A DNA stretch of 64,000 nucleotides from Ophiosphaerella korrae (taxonomy: Eukaryota; Ascomycota; Dothideomycetes; Pleosporales; Phaeosphaeriaceae), in the NCBI GenBank assembly GCA_028456385.1, contig JALNQF010000107.1, forward strand, positions 62,001 to 126,000. The letters are read 5' to 3'. Both the position numbers and the translations under genes were made by a program. The notes under the pieces were generated by a model. That model did not search any database and had not been told where the DNA came from. It worked only from the letters and a program-made list of their open reading frames with translations. This document shows, in pieces, positions 34,236-45,244 of this stretch. The first letter of the stretch is position 1. Each line of letters opens with the position of its first letter.

Positions 34236-35462
34236 ATAGATGGCCCAGTGACGAAGATCGAGTAGTTAGGAGTTTAGCAGTCATTTACAGCAATTTCCAA
34301 TTCTTTTTGAGTTTTTAGTAAAAACGGTTCTGGAGAGACGAATATTCAAACAATTTACTGATGAGCCGAGTTAGAACGTGAAGCATGATCGCGGCACCAG
34401 GATGCGGGATATGGCTGAAGACTCATGGATCGTTACGTCCTATAAGCTAGCTTATATCGACAGAAGAACCTAGGCATGGTACTCGTATACGAGCATGAAT
34501 TTATACGCAATGATACGGATAGACAGCATTCTATCCTAAAGTACATGCAATTGTCAGTAGAAATCAGTCCTACAAGCAGCCATCTCACTTGGCTACATGT
34601 TCCGCGTTAAATCTCCAGTAGTAATCAAGACCTACCATGTCCATCGATGGATATGTGGCATCAACACTTTTGTTCTCCCGAATGGCGTGGACCACCCTCA
34701 AGGCATCCGTTTGACCCATAGATCCACTTGCCCTCCCTCTCCCACCCCCAACCTCACACCCAAATCACTCTTAAAAACCTCCGTCTAATACAGCCCCCGA
34801 GTCTACTACACACACACTGCCAATCCATGTGGAATAATATTCTAACCATTCAAAACAGAGAAGCCATCCGATACGGTCCGGTGGGTAAGAATTTTCCGCT
34901 TTCAAGCCCCAGCAATGAGTCCAAAGAGCCGGAAAGGCCCGAGCTCGACCCTCGGTATCGGAAAACCCCCACACATATATATTGGCCGTGTGTAGCTAGG
35001 ATGGTGCTGGTGGGTTCTACGAGAGACACCCGCACGTGACGACGCTAGAGCACCAAAGCTTACTTTTCAGGCCAGCCAACTTTTGCCTACATCGCACTAC
35101 GCGTCGATCTCGTAAGCGCTGAAACAAACCAAGCCATTAGCGCCATATTTTGACTCTGCATTTATCGACTGACGCCAAGCCCAAAAAAAAAATTTGCAGA
35201 ATTCAACCCATGTAGAAGGCTTGAGTCACCCGAGTCCGCACGAGCACACGAGTAAGTCATACATCTATTTTGGCGCAGGGCAGTGCGAACATGACGCAAA
35301 ATATGGTGCCCTCCGGGAAAAAGAAAGGAAAAAAAAAAAAAACGCCATCGCCAGATGAAACGCTTCAGGTCGAGTCAAGTCGTTGATCGAAATCCAAAAA
35401 AAAAATAAGAAGGAAATCGGGCCGTAAGCCACCGAACCTTCCTAGCCATGCCTACCACCCCC

Positions 35463-35497
35463 GTCACGTCACGTCACGTCACATCACATCACGTCAC
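35463..35497. repeat. 5 bp GTCAC/ATCAC tandem repeat
   Basis: Seven head-to-tail units, five GTCAC and two ATCAC, followed by GCG. Read on the other strand each GTCAC unit gives GTGAC/TGACG words resembling bZIP half-sites. Confidence 0.75.
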
Positions 35498-35860
35498 GCG
35501 CCAACTTTCCCCCCACCCCACGCCCTCACGATTCCCGCGTTTCCCCTGCACTTTCCCCCTCCCCCCCCTCTCCAAAAAAAATACCATGTCGATCCGCATT
35601 CATTTTAAATAATCCGGCCAATGAAAAGGGGCAGCCGGGCCCCCCCCCCCCCTCCCCTTACCATGCAAAACTGCGGAACGGGCGGAACATGCCTTGGTTG
35701 GGTTAATTGTATATGCACGTGATTGTGGCTCGCATGTGGAGCGCGCGCTGGGAAAAGGGAGGGCGCTGTGCGGCCTGCGCACAGCGGGGGGAGGGGGGGA
35801 AGGGGGGGCAAACGCGTCTCGAGGGAAAGAAATAAAGGGCTTGCTTGTGTTTGTGCTTGA

Positions 35861-35884
35861 GTCTGGGTCTGGGTCTGGGTCTGG
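35861..35884. repeat. GTCTGG tandem repeat, four copies
   Basis: Four perfect six-base units followed by GGGAGGG. It is G-rich on the plus strand. Confidence 0.75.
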
Positions 35885-36058
35885 GGGAGGGTTAGTTTGG
35901 TTTAGTTGGGAGCAGTGCAGAGCGCAGATAGGGCGATAAGCTGGACTTGTACGAGTGGACGCGCAACGTACCTTCGCAAGCGTGCGGCACCAGCCAGTCT
36001 GTGCATTTGGTTGTGTCGCTCTTGATAACCTTGGAGCCTGGAGAGGGGCATGGCGGAT

Positions 36059-36202
36059 CTAGGCGTCGGTGTGAATGGCTCCTGCGCCTTCACACACATC
36101 ACATTTCTTGCTGCCTGTTCGTTTGCAGTTTCGGCAGCCCTTGCCATTGCACTCGTCGCACTTTGTGGTTCCGTTGCCCTGACACGTTGGACAGTCTTTC
36201 AT
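36059..36202 (-). CDS. Small DnaJ-type zinc-finger protein, 47 residues
   Basis: A complete frame from the ATG at 36202 to the TAG at 36059-36061. It consists almost only of four CxxC knuckles: CPTCQGNG, CDECNGKG, CRNCKRTG and CDVCEGAG, with a short tail ending AIHTDA. This is the layout of the DnaJ/HSP40 cysteine-rich domain, which binds two zinc ions and contacts unfolded protein. No J domain or substrate-binding domain lies in frame on either side, and a clear stop ends it. It could be a free-standing zinc-binding chaperone cofactor (like BSD2-type proteins, but far shorter). Length and lack of introns make it easy to miss. A longer product from an unseen upstream exon is possible, although the ATG has untranslated-looking sequence before it. 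Confidence 0.7.
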   Translation of the reverse strand: MKDCPTCQGNGTTKCDECNGKGCRNCKRTGSKKCDVCEGAGAIHTDA

Positions 36203-37731
36203 GTTGGGGATCGGGGGGCTTGGGCGGGGAGAAATGCGCCGCGTGGTGAGGTGTAGTTTTTTGTTTTAAGAAGAGAAACAGGCACAAGAAAGGCAGGGGG
36301 GTTTTGGTCTCGCTCGCAGGGTATATTTCTTCGGAACAAAATCTGGTCAACAGTCGATGGATTTGTGCAAGTTGAAAAGGAATGGCGCGAGTTTGAAGGT
36401 AGAGTGGTGATGATCAAGTCTTATGAGCGCGGCAGATGGAGTTTCGAAACAACAAACGGCCAGCTCATGGACATTGTCCGGGTCTTTATACCAAGGCATG
36501 TGTGCAAATGGGGCGCCCGCACAGGTCTCAGGTCCGCAGCCAACATGTCATAGATGTTAGGCCAGAACTAGGGAAGCGGGCACAGCCACGCAAGAAGCGA
36601 CTCCAAACGACATGCCTACCTTCCCAGCAGCGGGGTTAGCCCGAGATATCGTGAAGTCAGTTCATTGTTTGGCTCCCGCGTACTCGACTCTGCGGCTATG
36701 GATGCACTGAATGGCGCTGAGGCTAAGCCGCTTACGTGCCTCGTTCCCGCGCCATTGTTACCTCACGAGAGAGAGAGAGAGGGAGCCTTATGGGACCACA
36801 ACGGGCCTGCTCGAGGATGCTCGCAGACGGGCAAAAGCATCTTCAATCGTCTCCAAGCCGGGCGTAACACGCCTCTGCAAAAAACACGCAAGGTGGGCGC
36901 GAAACAATAGGGCAAAAGGCGCGTGCGCCCCTCGAGCAGGATGATGGCATCAGCTCCCACGAGGCAACGAATAGAGCAGCAATGAGCAATGCCGCCACAA
37001 CCGGACTCCTGCTCCGGAGGATTTCCCTCAGGAACGTGCCGTAGCCGAGGCTTGGAACACGTTGATTTGCGCCCGCAACCCTTCTAGCCCGCGACCAGCG
37101 CCGCACGCAACGTCACTCCTCCCATCACGCCTACAGCGTCTTCGCACGACAGACAGCATCCCTGTCAAGGTTTGGCGAATCACGGCTCTACATCACACTG
37201 GCTGGTATGCTCTGATTCGCCAGGCCTTGATAGGAATGCGCTCTGCCATGCGAAGGCATTGTAGGTACCATGGGCTGTGCGGGTCACGCGCAGCGCAGCG
37301 CGGCGGAGACCCGCAATGCAGGCCGGCAAAAACTGCATCATGTTGCCGCATGGTGGCTAGCGGAGCGCGCTATTTCGGCCTGGACGTCGACACCCACACG
37401 TGGCGGCGCTGCTGCAGGAACGTTTGATGGGGCGAGCCGAAACGGGTCGCATACATAGGGCTGAAGATAGGTAGGGGCTTGGTCTGCGTGTGGTGCTTGT
37501 GCTCCGCTAAATCTGCACCAGGATCGGATAACGATTTGCATCTGCTGCGCCTATGAAACGTGCGCTCCGCCCATCGCTCGCGGGAATCCTTTGGGTGCGA
37601 GTAAAGCCGTGAGGCACAGGGCTTTTTTTTTTTTTTTTTCATCGACGTTTCATTCAAACGCTTTGCTTTGGGGTGCCTGAGTAAAGCCGCCTGATGAGGC
37701 GGCAGGGATCGATTACAGTACATCAACGGCT

Positions 37732-37765
<34 letters not shown>

Positions 37766-37799
37766 CGGCCCATCCACGGTCCTTCTGACTACGACTAGT
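36203..37799. other. 1.6 kb intergenic, no gene seen
   Basis: It lies upstream of the small zinc-finger gene and downstream of the flavocytochrome gene. It holds a GA run (36769-36783), a T run (37623-37639) and a CA repeat (37735-37763). Several short frames overlap on both strands without any motif. Confidence 0.5.
37735..37763. repeat. CA dinucleotide microsatellite
   Basis: About 14 CA units directly after the stop codon side of the flavocytochrome gene, within its probable 3' UTR. Confidence 0.9.
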
Positions 37800-39400
37800 C
37801 TACAGCTTCGCTTTGAGCACCTGCCGTGACAGCGCCGGTCCATCCCAAATATCTCGCTCCACAGCCCTCGCATTGATATGTTGCATGCCCAGCTGGTCCA
37901 CCGTCTCCACACCCAGGAGCCGCATGCACGTCTCCGTCTCGGCCTTGAGAACTGCATCATTGTTAGTACTATCTTTACACACGAATGGCATAACTTACTC
38001 TCCAACACCCTAGCCACGCCCTCCTTCCCCCCCGCCCCGAGCCCAAACAACGCAGCCCTACCAACGCCTACACCTCGTGCCCCAAGACACAGCGCCTTGA
38101 CGACATCCGTGCCCCGCTTGATGCCGCCGTCGACCCAGACCTCGACCCGGTCAAATACCTCGGGACAGTACTTCCGCATCTCCAGGAGCGTGTGCACTGC
38201 GGGCGGCGCGGTATCGAGTGCCCGACCGCCATGATTGGAGAGAATAATGGCCTGGACTTGCGGCGCGTGGAGCGACGCCAGGTACGCATCTTCATGCGTC
38301 TGCAGCCCCTTGAGAACAATGGGCTTGGACGTGTGTCTTGCAAGCCAGGCGAGAGTATCACGCCACGTCAGATCCGCCGCGGTGCCCCAAAACAGCGACT
38401 GGCCGACGCCCATGGCCTTGGGTTTGCTAGGCGTAGCCGCAGCCGTGGGCGTTTTGCTGGTGCTCTGGTCTTCTTGGACGGCGGCGCGCACGGGGAGGTT
38501 GGAGGCTATGTTTTTGCTACGCTCGTCGTGCTCGCGTTTGCCGGGGACGGGGGCATCGAGAGTTAGGCAGATGAATTTGATGGCGTCGAGGTTGTTCATG
38601 CGTGCGAGCATAGCTTCGCTCTTGTGCCGCTCGTTCTGCACGTATAATTGCCAGCCGAAGACTTGTCCTGGCTTTGCGTCTGCAACGATTTGCTCGGGGG
38701 TCATGGACGCGTTTTGTGAGATGAGGTGCATGGCGCCGAACTTTTCGCAGGCTTGGGCGATGCCCCATTCGCCATCTGGATGGGCAAGGCGGGCCATTGC
38801 AGCTGGAGATACGTAGATAGGAAGTTTGACATTGTGGCCGAGGAATGACGTTGACGTGTCGCAGCGTGTGCAGTCGACAAACACCCGTGGCCGAAGCAAA
38901 ATCTGGCGATATACCTTGTTGTTGAAATCCTTGCTCACCAGGTCGTCAGCGGCCGAGTAATAATACGCCCAGCCCTTGTAAGGTATTTTCTTCGTTGCAA
39001 CCTCCTCGATCTCGTCTATGTTCAATATACTGTCCAGGTCCACAGGACCTTCATCTTTTGCTTCCCCTGCCTGCACCGGCGTCTCCTCTTCCTTGGGCAG
39101 AGAGTCCACATTTATAGTACCAAGTTTATCCTCAGGTTTTAGATTTTCCTCGAGAATACCGGGTGGATGAATCGGGTCGTATTCGTCGGTTGCGTCAGAC
39201 CCAGCGAGTTGGAGTATCACCTTGCTTCCCCCAGGATGCTCAGGAATAAAGCGCGTGACATCATAAACATTGCCATAGAGGACCACCCAGCAACTCTCTG
39301 CCGTGTTGTGCCTCGCGACTTATCTTCCATGTCAGCAAGCATTCGCCGTGAATGAACCATGCAGCGGCTCACCTTCTGCGTAGTCAAAAACCTTCACCAT
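37800..39400 (-). CDS. Flavocytochrome b2-like FMN dehydrogenase (cytochrome b5 + FMN domain)
   Basis: It oxidises an L-2-hydroxy acid, probably L-lactate, passing electrons from FMN to heme. Exons 39400-39373 (28 bases), 39318-37999 and 37951-37800 (introns 54 and 47 bp) give 499 residues. The first exon plus acceptor yields [20 protein letters not shown], the start of a cytochrome b5 domain with heme ligands in FIPEHPGG (His37) and DPIHPPG (His60). The FMN domain shows [62 protein letters not shown], the catalytic [13 protein letters not shown] (His and Arg) and [28 protein letters not shown] Thr/Ala/Ser-rich insertion (after VRAAVQEDQ) matches the protease-sensitive loop of the family. No mitochondrial presequence is visible, so it may be cytosolic, unlike yeast Cyb2. 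Confidence 0.9.
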
Positions 39401-40059
39401 CCTGCTGGCCTCGATCAATGCACACGTTGGCGTTGGAATATATTTTCGATGCACTCAAGGAATAAATAGCATATCCAGCTTCAGACCGGCACCGTAAAAA
39501 AGCGAGGAAGGAAAGAAGGAAAGAAAGAAAGAAAGAAAGACAGCCACAATCCCAACGGCAAAAAGCAGAAGCCGACATAGCTCCCACCTGCAAGCCACGA
39601 CTCGTGCAAGCTGCAGTAGTCGCCTGCGGGGTGGATATAATTCGGGGTATTGCACTCCCGAGTTAGTAGGACGGCCCGCTTTACTTGATTAGCCAGCCTG
39701 ATCGGAGGTCAGGTAGACTAGATAATTGGCGATTGGTGCAAATTCTCTGAGGTCGGTCTTGGATTCTGGCTTCATCAACTAGCCATCAATAGACCTGTAA
39801 CTTTGATCAGTCAGGAAAGCGTCAAAGCTCATTATTTTGGTTGTCAGTAATGATGAGTTCAAATGCCGCGGGAACGGGGATTGTGGTCTGTGCTCAAATC
39901 GTCATCTCGTCATGTCTGGCACAACATGATATGCCGCTGAAAAGTACGACAATTTCGAATGCATTTCATCAAGCATGCCATGCAAATCTAAAGATCCAAT
40001 CAGGACCATATAACTCGAGTATCTCGCTCGCGATCCTCACACCGGACAAGTACTGGCAA
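39401..40059. other. Intergenic with GAAA repeat
   Basis: This is the promoter of the flavocytochrome gene and the 3' flank of far11. A GAAA/GGAA microsatellite lies at 39504-39540. The plus-strand frame 39841-40158 is antisense to the far11 end and has no motif. Confidence 0.5.
39504..39540. repeat. GAAA/GGAA microsatellite
   Basis: Purine-rich tetranucleotide repeat about 110 bases before the flavocytochrome start, probably in its 5' UTR or core promoter. Confidence 0.85.
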
Positions 40060-43000
40060 TCACGGCAGAAGTCCACTCTCCAGCACATTTCCTACGTCCT
40101 CGCTGCCATCCCCGTCATCATCTCCACCAAACGCAGTAATAAACAGCCCGTTCAATAGACAAGGAATATCTGCTCCCTGGTTGTAACTGGCGCTGCGACT
40201 AGGCGTAGATGCGACAGACACACTCTCTCGAACAGGGTCCATCATGCCGTCACCCACGTCGTCTCGATGACACTCATCTCGGGGCTCAGAGCCAGCACTA
40301 AATCGCCGTTAACATTTCGCCTACATACTCCCGAGCATGAATGCAAAAATGCCAAACACACCGCAATTGCTCACCAGCCCTCAGCAGCCTGCAGATCCGG
40401 CCACTGCGGCTCCAGCTCCCCATCATTGACAGCCTCATCCGCCCAGTCCATTTTCTCGAGCTCGGTGCGGAAAAAGTCTTGTTCTTCTTCGAGCACGCCG
40501 GATTTTGCTCCGAGGCTTTCCGGGTATCGCTTGAGGTTGTGCCAGTGTGTGAGGGATCGCAGGGCTTGCTCGAGAGGCACGCTTTCGTCGACTTCGGCGT
40601 CAACGTCGCTTCCTGCGAGCCAGTCGTCGCGCAGTTCGGGCCGGCAGTGCAGATATACGGCGGTGATGACGCGCATGTTTGATTGGCGCCACTTTCTGCC
40701 GCAGTAGGGGACTTGGTTTTTGAAGAGTTTGAGAGTGTAGAGGCGAAGTTCTGGTTGAGGAACTTTGAGACTTTTGCGTAGGAATTGTGACGACTTGTAT
40801 GATACGAGCATCAGGTTTCGGTGCGCTTTGTGCTTGCAAATCTTCTGCATGATGCGTAAGTAGTTGATGGAGGTGAAGAACGCTCGCCATGAGAAGTTTG
40901 TAATAGGCTCCTTTGGAAGCTCATTCGTAGGGAAGCCAAGCTCATCAACTTCGGGAGGTTGGGGCGCTATAGGCTGCGCTTTTGGCTCGACTCCAGAATC
41001 GTTTGATTTTTCTCTCGAAAGGCGGATTGGTGGCGGTGCAGCATCGTCGGAGTCAGAGTCACCAACTTCCTTGTCGTGAGATTTTTCCACTTCATTGCCC
41101 TCTTCAGGCGTGTTTCTAGAATGGGCACGGCAGAAGTTGAAGAAACTAAAGTTGTCAGTAAGTAGTAAGTAATCGAACTTTTCGGTGTTTTGACTTACTT
41201 CAGTTCCTCTTGCTCGCTCTTGAAGTTGACAATCCTTTCAATCTCTTGTAGTTGTAGGAGCTTCAAAATTAGCGGCACGTAGCTTGAGTCGACTAGTAGT
41301 TGTGTCATATACTCAAACTTCAAGATGTCTAAGAATGATGTTAGTCATCCGCATAACTGCAAAGGTGGCTTCACTCACGAGAGACCTTGAACCATTTCAA
41401 TATTAAGACGAGGGTGCCTGTTACTGCTTTGTCCAAAACCTCTTGCGTCCGAATTGCATCCAGCTCTTCATTAGTAGCGGCGATAATGCCGTGGTCATTG
41501 GCTCCATTCGTGTCTGGTCGAGCGGACGCCGTGCCGTTCTGATTTTCTTGGAATTGGAAGCCGCTCTGAAGGCTATTGGTATTACTTGATTGAGTTACCA
41601 AGGCAGTGACATGTGCGAGGATTGCCTTAATGAGGACAATAATCAAAGATTGTAGATTAGGCAGAGCATTGCGCTTTAGCTTCGTCAGCATAAACACTCT
41701 CAACACAAAATAGTGTACTTACATAGAAATGCTCAACCAAATCCATTCTCTCTTGTATACTCCCTGGTGGAGCAGGGTTCTGTTGATCACCTGCTTTTGG
41801 CTCGAGTGAGAGTTCATCAATGTCACGACTCTCATCTAAGCCGGCCCAACCCCTCTCATACTTCATGAATGCCACACGTTCCTCCCAGAGCTGTTTCATG
41901 GCTCGCGTAGCCTTCATACGTTTAGCGAAGAGCTCAGCAGCCTCTAGGATAGACGCCGGAATATCAGACCCTTCCCACCTGCGACCCACAAGTAGATCTT
42001 GTAGGTCTGTTGATCCTTTTCCACCAAGCTTGTTGCTTGATTCATCGAGTGGAGGGTATAAGAAAGGAAACATCTGATTTGTTTGATAATTTTGCTTCTT
42101 TCCACCTTTGCCACCTGATCCAGCTGGGGAAGGTGGAGGTGAGGGGGCCGGCGTTGCTATATGTACAGGTTGGTGGAGGATAGAGGTATTATTTCCGTGT
42201 GCATCTCCCAGTCCAGAGCCGAAAACGTGGTTGCCTGCTACCTTGCTAGGGTGATTTTTTAATGGTGGGAGTATAGAGTTGTTCTCGGGCTCAAGTGGAA
42301 ACAAAGGCGGTGGGGCATTGTAGGCTGGGTACTTTGAGCTGATTTCTTGACGGAATAGGTGGTAATCAAGGGGTGAGGCAGTGATAATAGGTTGTCCTTT
42401 GGCATCCTCCGATTCCACGCTCTTGTCTCGGAACGATTCTTTAGCTTTGTCAACCTCTGCAAGCCCGCCGAAAAACACTAGAATTGTCTTCCAAAGCAGC
42501 AGAGACACTTTGCCTAATGGCAGGTTAATCGAATCATCCCACCGCATTTTTGAAACTAGATCGACAAGTAACATTAGTAAGCCAGGTTTCTCAAGGTCTA
42601 GAAGTGCCTTCCTGAGTTCTAGGCTGTCTTTTTCTTTCTCTTCAACGCGTGCAACTTCAAGAATGATGTAGACAGCGGTCATTGCGCACCAGATTTCACG
42701 GCGTTCTGCTTCTTTGCTGTCACGTGGGACGTCAGATGCGACATCTCCGCCACAAGTTCGCAGAAGCGATGATTTTAGTACATTCACGATTGCTTGTAGG
42801 CCATTGCTATCAATGACTAAGTGAGTGTTTCGTTTGATCAAGGATGTCTGTCGGCCAGATTGCTCGTATGGCCCGCCGGGCGCATCACCTGCACGGGAGG
42901 TGCGCCCTGAAGCGTCCTCGACATGCACACTTGCGGCAGACAGACCAGCACTCTCGTACCAGCATCCAAGAAGCACATATACAAGTGCTTCAAGCTTCTT

Positions 43001-43636
43001 CAATCGCAAAGCCGGGTCTTGTTGTTGGAGTCCTTCGATGAGATGGGTTACAAAAGTCGTATGTTGTGATGCGGCAGCGCGTTCCCAGTCCAGCCCGCCT
43101 TGGTCATATTCCGAGTCTCTGAGGCCATTGTGTACAGTCCACTCCAACGCGAAAGACGCGTGTGTTTTTAGGAGCATGGCCTGCTCCTCGACAGAATACG
43201 AGAACCATTCCTCCACCTCTTCCTCAAACGACGATGCATCGGTGTATGTAAATGCGTATGGCGCAGGCTCGACCTTGGGTAGGCCCTGCACGAGGTTCTG
43301 AAGCTGGGCAAGTGCGAGCAGGTCGGCTGGAGGGGCATCTGGCGGCGGGGCGGGCGGGGCGGGAGGGGGAAGGTGTAACGGGGCAGGCGTGGGTATTGAG
43401 GTGCCGCGCTGAAGGCCAGGTCGTGCAGGCAGAGTGAGAGGAGGACCGACGGGCGGACGACCGTCACCTTGGTCTAAGGGCACACGCTGTTGTGTTGCAT
43501 TGAGGGGAGGGTCGAGCTGTTCCTCGGGTTCGGCCTCAATGACGGGGAAGTCAGAGCTTGAGTTCCCTATCAGCTCCGCTGCATCAAGCACCGGAGGTAC
43601 GAGAGGCTCCTCGGGAGCGATGCTGTTTCCGTCCAT
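40060..43636 (-). CDS. far11: STRIPAK complex component FAR11 (striatin-interacting protein)
   Basis: FAR11/STRIP proteins scaffold the striatin-PP2A complex that controls cell fusion, fruiting and septation in fungi. Exons 43636-41723, 41679-41379, 41328-41199, 41145-40375 and 40297-40060 (introns 43, 50, 53 and 77 bp) give 1117 residues; without the last intron translation would stop at 40371 (1039 residues). The N-terminus is Pro-rich and disordered. The N1221 domain follows (YAFTYTDASSFEEEVEEWFSY, RLKKLEALVYVLLGCW, LVIDSNGLQAIVNVLKSSLLR, GKVSLLLWKTILVFFGG). The C-terminal DUF3402 part has HLKRNALPNLQSLIIVLIKAILAH-like sequence, ILKFEYMTQLLVDSSYVPLILKLLQ, ELNFFNFC and KNQVPYCGRKWRQSNMRVITAVYLHCRPELRDDW. 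The last exon keeps frame, with good splice sites, but its 79 residues are not familiar to me; that end is the least certain part. Confidence 0.88.
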
Positions 43637-44318
43637 TGCGGCCCAGGCCAGATAATGGTGTAGGGGTCGGTGAGTGGGCGGTGAGTGGTTGATTTACTGC
43701 CGCGCCCACCATGGTGATGGATGCTTTACATCCAACGCATATTATCCTAGCCGAGTTTTAGTTGTCGAGTGACGATGAGCGTATTGGTTATTTCTTGTAT
43801 GCTTGCTGAGGAAGGTGGGTGGTGGTGCACACCAGTTGTGACATCGGGCTATCGCTTCAGCCAATTGGGCGCTCGTGCGGCTCAACCCTCACTACTCACG
43901 AGTCACGAGTCACGATGATCCAAGACTGTAACAAGATAGTATCTTGAGTCACATCATAGACACCACATGCATATTCCAAAACGAGCTTGCAAACAAAATC
44001 ACATTTACACAGTGGAGCTCTGCTTAGCACCATGTCGTGATGACAGTCATTCGTAACCGAAGCAAGCCATTGCCCCACCCTAGAAAGTTGCCCCAAGAAG
44101 GCAAGAAATCGACAGAAGCCAGTCTCCTCTGCCACTACATACGAAAACAAATACCATAGGCCCACGCCCGAGAATGAGTGTCACCGCCGCCGTACAACGC
44201 CGGGATGGTACGAACAGATGTCGTGACTGCAATAAAACATGCTAGGGGTTGGAGTGGGCTATCCACACCATCCACAGGCCCGGAGGAAAAACAAACCATG
44301 CGAACTATACATCCCTCA
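43637..44318. other. Intergenic, far11 promoter
   Basis: It lies upstream of far11 and downstream of cbf1, both on the minus strand. No gene is seen. Short direct repeats of CACGAGT (43898-43912) are present. Confidence 0.5.
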
Positions 44319-45244
44319 TTATGCGATCGGGTTTGGCCCAGATTGCTCACCGTTCTCTTGGCGCTCCTTGATCCCCTCTGGGAAAATGCCGGCGTTCTCG
44401 CAGGCATGCTTGTAAATTTGTAGCTCATCCCAGGCCCGTTGATGATCAGCCTTGAACTTGTCGCAGCTTGCACTGAGCTCGGTGATGGCCTGCTCGGTGA
44501 GCAACTTCTCAAGAGTCCACTTCTCAATATTCTGCTGCTCGTTTTCTTTCAGCTGGGTAATGAATTGCACGGCGCGCTGCAGAATTGAGCCCTTGTTCTT
44601 CTCGCAGCCGGGGACAATCTTGGCCAACTCGTTGATCCCTTCATTGATTGTTTCACGTCGTCGGCGTTCAACTGGGCTTGGTTAGATAGGAAACTCAGAC
44701 GCTGGGTGGGGTGCTCACCTTCTTTATGGTTGTCCCTCCGAACCTTATGCCACTCATCAGAGCCAACAGGAGGCTTATGCGAAGCATTCTGTGGTGGCGA
44801 GTCACTCGAAGATGGTTGGCCTTGGCGTCCGCCTTGTGTTGCGGCCTTGAGAGCTTCGAGACTGAAGTCTTGCATGCCCGTTTGTTGTGAATGATGATCA
44901 CCCATATTGAAGGAATCTCCTCCAGAGCCTGGTGTTTGAAACTGCAATTCAGTCGCTTGTGGCACGGTCATCTGATGGTAGGCAAGAGCAGCGGCGGCAG
45001 TGTCTCCAACGCTGGCAGTATTGCCGCCATTTTGGTGTACGTCGTATTGTTGTGACATGTCGTCGTCAGCGCCGGCGTTGTGTGCGGCGAGGAAGTTGGC
45101 CGTGACCTGGTCGGACAAATCCGAGTTAGAGTTGGGAGCAGGCCGGTTGAGTCCTTGGTCGCGTGTATCGCGCTTCCGTTTGTTGGAAAGCGGGTTGTGG
45201 GCATCCAGCTTGGCGTCGGTGGGATAGCCAGCAGTATCGGCCAT
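44319..45244 (-). CDS. cbf1: bHLH-leucine zipper transcription factor CBF1
   Basis: CBF1 binds CACGTG E-boxes at centromeres and at promoters of sulfur-amino-acid and other metabolic genes. Exons 45244-44719 and 44671-44319 (47 bp intron) give 292 residues. The N-terminal half is polar and disordered with a basic patch (NKRKRDTRDQ). The DNA-binding domain spans the intron: EWHKVRRDNHKE-VERRRRETINEGINELAKIVPG, with the basic His/Glu/Arg set that reads CACGTG, then KNKGSILQRAVQFITQLKENEQQ (helix 2) and a zipper-like helix EKLLTEQAITELSASCDKF. The C-terminus is short. The start MADTAGYPTDAK is the first in-frame ATG. A CACGTG at 46071 in its own upstream region could allow autoregulation. Confidence 0.93.

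Larger units (their letters stand above)
34236..36058. other. 1.8 kb intergenic, low-complexity rich
   Basis: No gene is seen. It holds a 5 bp tandem repeat (35463-35497), A and C homopolymers (35326-35341, 35641-35652), a six-base GTCTGG repeat (35861-35884) and CACGTG words near 35033 and 35715. The part near 36059 is the 3' flank of the small zinc-finger gene. Confidence 0.5.

Noticed and set aside
38192..38816. Long plus-strand frames opposite the flavocytochrome gene
   Set aside because: They are antisense shadows of a GC-rich coding exon; all family motifs are on the minus strand.
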